10,998 nucleotides of DNA from Myxococcales bacterium. Its GTDB lineage: Bacteria > Myxococcota_A > Polyangia > Palsa-1104. Each line of letters opens with the position of its first letter. The first letter of the stretch is position 1. The notes beneath the pieces are model-generated. The model saw nothing but the letters and a program-made list of their open reading frames with translations. It did no database searches and was not told the DNA's origin. The stretch lies in the NCBI GenBank assembly GCA_023248835.1, contig JAHFDU010000107.1:1-10998 (forward strand). The letters run 5' to 3'. Shown one piece after another: positions 6,937 through 10,998 of the stretch. A program made the translations under genes and the position numbers.

Positions 6937-7019
6937 GATCCTGAGCGAAGCCGCGAAGGACCGTTTTTTTGAGAAACACCCGGTCCATCCTGAGCGAAGT
7001 CGAAGGAGGCCGTTTTTTT
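6937..7019 (+). repeat. Duplicated TCCTGAGCGAAG...GAAGGA element, each ending in CCG-T7
   Basis: Two copies of TCCTGAGCGAAG (6939-6950 and 6988-6999), each followed after 2-4 nt by GAAGGA (6955-6960 and 7002-7007) and then by CCG plus seven T (6961-6970 and 7010-7019). The second copy can form a hairpin: CGG-CC-TCCT from 6981 pairs with AGGA-GG-CCG up to 7012 with two single-base bulges, directly before its T-run. It may therefore work as a second terminator. The TCCTGAGCGAAGTCGAAGGA word resembles dispersed intergenic repeats I know from several bacterial phyla. Together with the terminator at 6895, the spacer holds three CCG-T7 ends in a row. Confidence 0.7.
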
Positions 7020-7021
7020 CC

Positions 7022-7050
7022 TTGCGGCCAATCTTCCGATCATGCTATGC
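7022..7050 (+). promoter_or_regulatory. Promoter of second Cys-rich lipoprotein gene
   Basis: TTGCGG (7022-7027), 15 bp, then TGCTATGC (7043-7050), matching the promoter of the first paralogue in both words and spacing. It begins directly after the last T-run, so this gene is probably transcribed independently of its upstream copy. Confidence 0.5.
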
Positions 7051-7096
7051 GCCTGCGCGGCGTCTAATAACAAATGCAAATGGAAGGGCTTGCGGC

Positions 7097-8044
7097 ATGA
7101 AAAAGACTATTCTTGGTTTGGCGGCCTGTACGTTGATCGCTTGTACTTCAAAACCAATTACTGGCCAGTCGGGCGGCCCCGACATGAATCCTGTGGCTCG
7201 GCCGGACGGGCCAGCAGCAGATATGGGCGCAGACGCAGACCCCGCCCCGATCGACACTACGTTCGTGGTGCCGGACGACTGCGATCAGTGCAACTCCGAC
7301 GCGCAAGATGTCGACAAGTTCGGCCCTTGCGCCACGGCAACCGCGGCCTGGTTCAAGGACGCGGAGTGCCAGGAATACGAAGCCTGCGTGATGGCTGCCA
7401 CCACCGGTGCCGACCAAAAGCGCTGCCGAGCAGCGTTTCCGAAAGCCTCGCAAATGATTTCGGACGCGGTCGACCTCTGTCTCAATGAGACTTGCCGAGA
7501 CAGTTGCATGGACGTGAGCGCGCCCTGCGAACAGTGCCTGCTCGCCGACGACACCGCAAACTGCAAAGCGCTTGCCGACACCTGCGATCAGAAAATGAGC
7601 TGCAAAACCACTGAGGACTGCTTCGACGCTTGCGACCTCGAATCCGACACCACCACCGCCTGCAATAACACGTGTGAAATGACCAGAGACCCCGGCTACA
7701 CCGAGCTCGAAGCTTGCCAGCAGGACCAATGCTTAAGCGTGTGTGCGGCCGATGGCTACACCAGCTACGCTTGCGATCAATGCCGCGAGATCGCATGGGA
7801 GGGCAAGGATGTTGCCAAAGCCTGCGCCACCAAGATCGCCGCCTGCGCCGGTGACATGTACTGCAAGACCTACTATGACTGTCTTGCGGGCTGCCATTCG
7901 AATCGTTGCTCGAACCAGTGCGACACCGATTTTGACGCCATCGTTAACAATGGCGTGGCCCAGAATGTTTACGATGCAGCAGTGAAAAAGTACAACGCGA
8001 TTCCCAATTGCTCCAAGACTGCCTGCACCACTCAATGCCAATAG
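7097..8044 (+). CDS. Cys-rich lipoprotein with three 12-Cys-type modules (paralogue 2)
   Basis: A 315-residue paralogue of the preceding gene, with unknown function. The frame is open upstream to 6935, but the ATG at 7097 follows a GGAAGG site and gives the same MKK signal peptide with lipobox LIAC (Cys16), so I start there. After an Asp/Pro/Ala linker (17-60), three modules begin at Cys62, Cys144 and Cys226. They use the same spacing as paralogue 1 (C-x6-C-x5-C-x5-C core; C-x4-C-x3-C end). In module 1 Trp85 replaces the fourth cysteine, and Ala101 and Phe114 stand where cysteines seven and nine would be. The mature protein then has 33 cysteines besides the lipidated one, an odd number. Modules match their counterparts by position better than each other (CKTSEDCFDGC versus CKTTEDCFDAC in module 2), so module triplication came before gene duplication. 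Confidence 0.88.
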   Translation: MKKTILGLAACTLIACTSKPITGQSGGPDMNPVARPDGPAADMGADADPAPIDTTFVVPDDCDQCNSDAQDVDKFGPCATATAAWFKDAECQEYEACVMAATTGADQKRCRAAFPKASQMISDAVDLCLNETCRDSCMDVSAPCEQCLLADDTANCKALADTCDQKMSCKTTEDCFDACDLESDTTTACNNTCEMTRDPGYTELEACQQDQCLSVCAADGYTSYACDQCREIAWEGKDVAKACATKIAACAGDMYCKTYYDCLAGCHSNRCSNQCDTDFDAIVNNGVAQNVYDAAVKKYNAIPNCSKTACTTQCQ

Positions 8045-8070
8045 CCGTTGACGCGATTGCGTCTGGTAGT

Positions 8071-8229
8071 TCGTTGTCGTTGTCGTTGTCGTTGTAGTTG
8101 TTGACGGCGACGGCGACGGCGACGTGAACGATCTCACCTCAGCCATCACTGTCGCTGGCGCTTCAGCCTAGACAAAGCTCGATCTTTTGGAACAGATCGT
8201 CGCCGTCGCCGTCAAGGTCAACGACAACG
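8071..8229. repeat. Hexanucleotide repeats forming a long imperfect inverted repeat
   Basis: This repeat fills most of the spacer (8045-8260) between convergent genes. Four TCGTTG units (8071-8094) are followed by three ACGGCG units (8104-8121). A partial inverted copy lies at 8198-8229. TTGACGGCGACGGCGACG at 8101-8118 is an exact reverse complement of 8198-8215, and CGTTGTCGTTG at 8084-8094 that of 8219-8229. The loop is about 79 nt. The transcript from either side could fold into a long GC-rich hairpin, which could serve both genes as an end signal; no T-tract follows. I see no gene here. Confidence 0.75.
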
Positions 8230-8260
8230 CGGGATCGATCACGTCAACGGTGATTTCAGC

Positions 8261-8521
8261 TTAGCCGGCTGAGCATATTTCGATTACACGCACTCCGATC
8301 TCGCCTTCGACATCGACCAGTTCGCCGCGGGCGAACAAGCGACCACCCACCGTCAAATCGACCGCACCGCTGAGCGGCCGCCCGACGGGCACTACTGCGC
8401 CAGGGGCAAGCTCGACCAGTTCGCGTCCGGCAAGCCTAATGCGAGCCACCTCGCACACCACTTCGATCGGCAGAGAGTCGAGAGTTGAGAGTCGAGAGTC
8501 GAGAGCTTCTGAGACCGCCAT
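8261..8521 (-). CDS. Internal in-frame product: short C-terminal SctQ (SctQ-C), 86 aa
   Basis: Inside sctQ, in the same frame, an ATG (Met268 of the long form) is preceded by GGAGGT with a 6-nt spacer, the best Shine-Dalgarno arrangement in the window. The resulting 86-residue protein contains only the second SpoA domain. In YscQ, SsaQ, SpaO and Spa33 the same gene is known to give such a C-terminal product from an internal start, and it joins the long form in the C-ring. The site, the size (YscQ-C is about 88 residues) and the domain boundary all agree. Production here is inferred, not shown. Confidence 0.65.
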   Translation of the reverse strand: MAVSEALDSRLSTLDSLPIEVVCEVARIRLAGRELVELAPGAVVPVGRPLSGAVDLTVGGRLFARGELVDVEGEIGVRVIEICSAG

Positions 8522-9322
8522 AGGTGCACCTCCCTGTTCACGCGATGAGAGAAAAGCATTGGTATCAAGCAGTTGAGCGATCCAGACGAGATCTCCGACT
8601 CGCAGCCAAACACATGCTGCGGCCTTTTGTTGCCCGGTCAGCACCACGTCGCCAGCGGCCAGCCCTTGTAATTCTGCGCTCGACAGCATCACCCGACCAC
8701 CCTCTACCACCATCTCCCAAACCATCGAGTGGAGCTGTTGGCGCTTGGACACGGCGAGCGGGCGATAGCCGGAAGGCGAGGCGAGGCGCAGGCTTTCGGG
8801 AATTATCAAATGCAGCGAACCGGTGGCCACGGGCGATTCGATGCGTCCGCGCGCCAGCAGGAAACGGCCGTGAAGGTCGTCCAGGTTGCGCCGAAGTTGA
8901 ACATCGCCGCCGCTCCATGCGCGCACCAAAAACTCGAATGCACCCTGTTCCGCTAAAGTGAGCGGGCGTGGGGCCAGGAGCTCGTCGAGCGACAGTCCCA
9001 GGAGCTGGCGGCTGAGCGCGACTGCCAGCACCGCGTCGAACGCCACCCAGGTTCGCCGCACCGGCGCCTCTATGGTGCTAAGCGCACATACCACCGACTG
9101 CGGGTGAAAATGATCGGACAGCTGGTGCGCCTCGAGTAAGATCGTCTCCGTCCAACCAAGCGAAAGCGGGCCCCCGAGGACGCGCTCAATCACCTCGCGA
9201 TGCAGATCGCTGCCGAACGGATCGAATGTCTGCACCCATCGCGCCGCTTCCACCGCAGCTCGACTCACCCGTGGCAGCGCATCAAGCGGAAAGGGCCGCG
9301 CCGACTTCACCCGGTAACCCAT
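8261..9322 (-). CDS. sctQ: Type III secretion C-ring protein SctQ (YscQ/HrcQ/FliMN type)
   Basis: A 353-residue protein with the architecture of SctQ, the cytoplasmic C-ring (sorting platform) component of type III secretion. The N-terminal region (1-190) contains RPLTLAEQGAFEFLV (119-133), typical of the family. A first SpoA-like domain spans about 198-253 and a second, well-conserved SpoA (FliMN_C) domain spans about 284-350 (LPIEVVCEVARIRLAGREL, PGAVVPVGRPLSGAVDL, VGGRLFARGELVDV). The start is ATG at 9322, overlapping pgpA by 16 nt; a GTG at 9310 that overlaps the pgpA stop as GTGA is an alternative. Either way translation is probably coupled to pgpA. No other secretion gene is visible in the window. 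A five-unit heptamer repeat encodes the linker at residues 273-284, and Met268 has its own strong ribosome binding site. Confidence 0.82.
   Translation of the reverse strand: MGYRVKSARPFPLDALPRVSRAAVEAARWVQTFDPFGSDLHREVIERVLGGPLSLGWTETILLEAHQLSDHFHPQSVVCALSTIEAPVRRTWVAFDAVLAVALSRQLLGLSLDELLAPRPLTLAEQGAFEFLVRAWSGGDVQLRRNLDDLHGRFLLARGRIESPVATGSLHLIIPESLRLASPSGYRPLAVSKRQQLHSMVWEMVVEGGRVMLSSAELQGLAAGDVVLTGQQKAAACVWLRVGDLVWIAQLLDTNAFLSSREQGGAPMAVSEALDSRLSTLDSLPIEVVCEVARIRLAGRELVELAPGAVVPVGRPLSGAVDLTVGGRLFARGELVDVEGEIGVRVIEICSAG
8473..8507 (-). repeat. Heptanucleotide tandem repeat (GAGAGTC on plus strand) inside sctQ
   Basis: Five consecutive 7-nt units on the plus strand: GAGAGTC, GAGAGTT, GAGAGTC, GAGAGTC, GAGAGCT. 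Four are identical or differ by one base. They encode ALDSRLSTLDSL between the internal start and the second SpoA domain. Seven is not a multiple of three, so gain or loss of a unit would shift the frame of both the long and the short product. Confidence 0.8.
8528..8533 (-). promoter_or_regulatory. Internal ribosome binding site within sctQ
   Basis: GGAGGT on the minus strand, six bases before the internal ATG at 8521. The annotated sctQ start at 9322 lacks a comparable site, which makes this one stand out. Confidence 0.7.
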
Positions 9323-9846
9323 TTTTGGATTTGCTCGACCAGGCCGAGGCGGATTACAGCGGCGAGCACCAGCCCGGCGTAGACTGCGGCCGCGAGATCG
9401 TCGACCATCACGCCCAATCCACCCGCAACTCCGGCATCAAGCTGGCGCACCGGTGGCGGCTTCCAGACATCGAATAGGCGAAACAGCAAAAAGCCGAGCA
9501 GCAGCTCAGGCCAGCGAAACGGCCAGCGGACCGCATGCGCGGCGCCCGAGGCGATGCTGCCCAGACCGAGGGTGACAAGGACGCCGGCGACCTCATCGAT
9601 GACGATACGCTGGTCATCGGACTTGCCGCTCCACTGGCCAAAGCGTTCGGACGCCCAGATACCCACGCCTACGATGCCGGCGGACGCGATCCAGTAAATC
9701 GGAACGCCGGCGCGACTCAGCAGCCAAGCCATGCCGACGCCGACCAGCGAGCCGCTGTGGCCCGGTGCGCCCGGCACATAACCTGCCCCACCGGCTGTTG
9801 CCAAGAGAGCGACCAGCAGCGGCGGTGCGGCATCAGGGGTTTTCAT
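9307..9846 (-). CDS. pgpA: Phosphatidylglycerophosphatase A
   Basis: A 179-residue inner-membrane enzyme that removes phosphate from phosphatidylglycerophosphate to give phosphatidylglycerol. The family motifs are all present: GYVPGAPGHSGSL (22-33; family form G-x-x-P-x-APGT-x-GSL), DDQRIVIDEVAGV (77-89), LLFRLFDVWKPPPVRQLD (120-137), and GGLGVMVDDLAAAVYAG (142-158), with the acidic residues expected for metal-dependent catalysis. Hydrophobic segments at about 36-62, 86-100, 115-125 and 152-170 fit a small polytopic membrane protein. Length is normal for the family. The stop codon lies inside the sctQ start region, so the two are probably cotranscribed. The ribosome binding site is weak (AAAAGA near the ATG). 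In many bacteria pgpA neighbours cinA; here it neighbours a secretion gene instead. Confidence 0.93.
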   Translation of the reverse strand: MKTPDAAPPLLVALLATAGGAGYVPGAPGHSGSLVGVGMAWLLSRAGVPIYWIASAGIVGVGIWASERFGQWSGKSDDQRIVIDEVAGVLVTLGLGSIASGAAHAVRWPFRWPELLLGFLLFRLFDVWKPPPVRQLDAGVAGGLGVMVDDLAAAVYAGLVLAAVIRLGLVEQIQKWVTG

Positions 9847-9877
9847 TCTTTTCAGATGCTGCCACGAATCGAGACCC

Positions 9878-9906
9878 TTGGCTAAATCCTTGGATTTCGA
9901 TACAAT
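9878..9906 (+). promoter_or_regulatory. Sigma-70-type promoter of the membrane sensor gene
   Basis: TTGGCT (9878-9883), a 17-bp spacer, then TACAAT (9901-9906), which matches the -10 consensus at 5 of 6 positions. This is the best -10 seen in the window. Transcription would begin near 9912, at the first bases of the hairpin at 9911-9930, leaving a leader of about 27 nt. Confidence 0.6.
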
Positions 9907-9910
9907 ATAA

Positions 9911-9930
9911 GCGGCGACTTGTGTCGCCGC
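9911..9930. promoter_or_regulatory. Perfect hairpin GCGGCGAC-TTGT-GTCGCCGC at the predicted transcript start
   Basis: An 8-bp perfect inverted repeat with a 4-nt loop occupies 9911-9930. It lies between the predicted -10 and the ATG at 9939 and takes up nearly the whole leader. No Shine-Dalgarno is visible in the eight bases left before the ATG. It could be an operator overlapping +1, a 5' protective stem-loop, or an element limiting translation. Confidence 0.6.
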
Positions 9931-9938
9931 TATCGCAA

Positions 9939-10998
9939 ATGGATACCCTGTTCCGATTGTGGCTGTGTATTTTTCTGGGCGCGCTTGGCGTTACGGTAGG
10001 TTTTGTTCTGTGCATCACCGGTCCCATCGATCGGCGCCTGGAAGCGAATAGAGAACGGCGGGTCTTAAATGATCGACACCATGCGCGCTCCTGGCTCGCC
10101 ACCGGCGCCGAGACCGAACAGGAGCGACTTGCGGTACAGGCCGAAGCGCCGGCGCTGCTCAAAGCCGTGCAACAGGCGCACAGCGAGCCCGCAGACGATC
10201 CGCACGCGCAGCTTGGCGCCCTGTTGCGCGAGATCGGCGCCAGGCTCGGCGGCGATCTGCTGCTGCTCGACGACAAGGGCCGCCTGCTCGGGCGCTCGGG
10301 CCTGCTTGATCCCGCGCTTGCCGAGAAACTCGGCGGCACCCCGTTTCAGCCCACACAAATGGTGGTGATTGGCAACAAGCTCTATCGTCTGACAACGATT
10401 GCGCTGGCGGATCACAGCACACTCTTGCACGCTGAAGAATTCAACGTCGCCGCGGCGCGACGGTTGCGCACCGAGCTCGACAGCGAAGTGGCTTTCGTCA
10501 GCCGGCACCAAGTCTATGCCTCGAGCGCCGAAGCAGAAGCGACGGAGCTTACCGAGTCGGCCGAAGAAAACGGGCAGGAAGTGCGCGAGCGCACGCTGCA
10601 CAACCAGCAATACTTGGTGACTGGTTTTCCGCTGGTAGAGGGAACCGATCTGGCGTGTCTGCTCTTCGCTGGGCGCGGCGCACCCGGCAGTTTGTGGGGC
10701 CTCGTCGGCGAGCTCCAGAGCAAGGACATCCTCGAGAACTCAACCTCGCTTCTGGCCTGGCTTCTTGGTTGGGCCGGCATCGTGGCGCTGGGACTGGTGG
10801 CGCTGCGCCGCTCCTATGATCGACCGATTGCTGAACTGATACGCGAAACCCAAAATCTAGCGCGCGGCGGTGCGCTCTGGTTGCGTGACAACGAAGGCGC
10901 ACAATTCTTGCGTCCGCTTGAGCGCGCCTTCAACGCCGCCATCGAACGGGTGGTACTCGCCGAAAAGATGGCGGAAAAGCGTCAAGCTACCCGTGAGG
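9939..10998 (+). CDS. Two-TM membrane sensor with HAMP-like linker, probably histidine kinase (3' end missing)
   Basis: The frame starts at ATG 9939 and is still open at the window end, giving 353 residues. TM1 is at about 6-29 (FRLWLCIFLGALGVTVGFVL). An extracytoplasmic domain covers about 30-267; it contains GGDLLLLDDKGRLLGRSG (104-121) and SEVAFVSRHQVYASS (182-196), which have the look of ligand-sensing CACHE-type folds. TM2 is at about 269-289. A HAMP-like amphipathic region follows from 290 (DRPIAELIRETQNLARG) and leads into a charged helix (ERVVLAEKMAEKR) that often precedes the phospho-accepting His domain. The output domain lies outside the window, so a diguanylate cyclase, phosphatase or chemoreceptor cannot be excluded. 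The gene is divergent from pgpA with 92 nt between them and has its own promoter and leader hairpin. Membrane sensor is firm; histidine kinase is inference. Confidence 0.8.
   Translation, partial: MDTLFRLWLCIFLGALGVTVGFVLCITGPIDRRLEANRERRVLNDRHHARSWLATGAETEQERLAVQAEAPALLKAVQQAHSEPADDPHAQLGALLREIGARLGGDLLLLDDKGRLLGRSGLLDPALAEKLGGTPFQPTQMVVIGNKLYRLTTIALADHSTLLHAEEFNVAAARRLRTELDSEVAFVSRHQVYASSAEAEATELTESAEENGQEVRERTLHNQQYLVTGFPLVEGTDLACLLFAGRGAPGSLWGLVGELQSKDILENSTSLLAWLLGWAGIVALGLVALRRSYDRPIAELIRETQNLARGGALWLRDNEGAQFLRPLERAFNAAIERVVLAEKMAEKRQATRE

Noticed and set aside
6935..7096. Upstream extension of the second lipoprotein frame
   Set aside because: It crosses the repeat elements and the promoter and would bury the signal peptide; the ATG at 7097 matches the paralogue exactly.
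5902..8044. Multiple CxxC motifs considered as c-type heme sites
   Set aside because: None is followed by His (for example CNTCW, CYQCL, CDQCR), so covalent heme binding is not supported.
7733..8149. Minus-strand open frame with runs of Ser-Pro and Thr
   Set aside because: The low-complexity peptide comes from the hexanucleotide repeats, and the rest is antisense to the well-supported Cys-rich lipoprotein gene.
10065..10610. Minus-strand open frame of 181 codons opposite the sensor gene
   Set aside because: The plus-strand sensor has two TM segments, a HAMP-like region and a good promoter; the antisense peptide shows no domain.

Overview
The window looks like chromosome of a myxobacterium-like organism (Myxococcota, the former Deltaproteobacteria). 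The DNA is GC-rich. There are many secreted or lipidated cysteine-rich proteins with Pro/Asp-rich linkers, one protein with a C-terminus resembling the MYXO-CTERM sorting signal, and a type III secretion C-ring gene of the SctQ type. The assignment rests on protein style only; no rRNA or other marker is present.

Layout. (1) 1-938, plus strand: the 3' end of a sulfatase, then 11 nt later a small secreted Cys-rich protein with a MYXO-CTERM-like tail. (2) 952-3437, minus strand: a calcineurin-type metallophosphoesterase lipoprotein, then, beyond a tandem palindrome, an uncharacterised lipoprotein. (3) 3475-4464, plus: an RluA-family pseudouridine synthase, divergent from the phosphoesterase across 37 nt and overlapping the next gene tail to tail by 101 nt. 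(4) 4364-5755, minus: a secreted M20-family zinc peptidase. (5) 5902-8044, plus: two paralogous Cys-rich lipoproteins, each with its own near-identical promoter, separated by a strong terminator and a duplicated terminator-like repeat. Both are built from three copies of one twelve-cysteine module. (6) 8045-8260: a repeat-rich convergent spacer with a long imperfect inverted repeat. (7) 8261-9846, minus: pgpA (phosphatidylglycerophosphatase A) overlapping sctQ. The sctQ gene contains a strong internal ribosome binding site and start for a short C-terminal product, and a heptanucleotide tandem repeat beside it. (8) 9939-10998, plus: the 5' part of a two-TM membrane sensor, probably a histidine kinase, which runs off the window.

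How the genes work together. Most of the window is cell-surface and periplasmic material: sulfatase, peptidase, phosphoesterase and Cys-rich lipoproteins. The intracellular genes are the pseudouridine synthase, pgpA (inner membrane) and sctQ (cytoplasmic face of an injectisome or a related export machine). Apart from sulfatase/Cys-rich protein and pgpA/sctQ, most genes look like single transcription units.

The points most worth following are the triplicated Cys-module lipoprotein pair and the sctQ gene with its internal start and out-of-frame-length repeat. No CRISPR array, transposase, tRNA or rRNA was seen.
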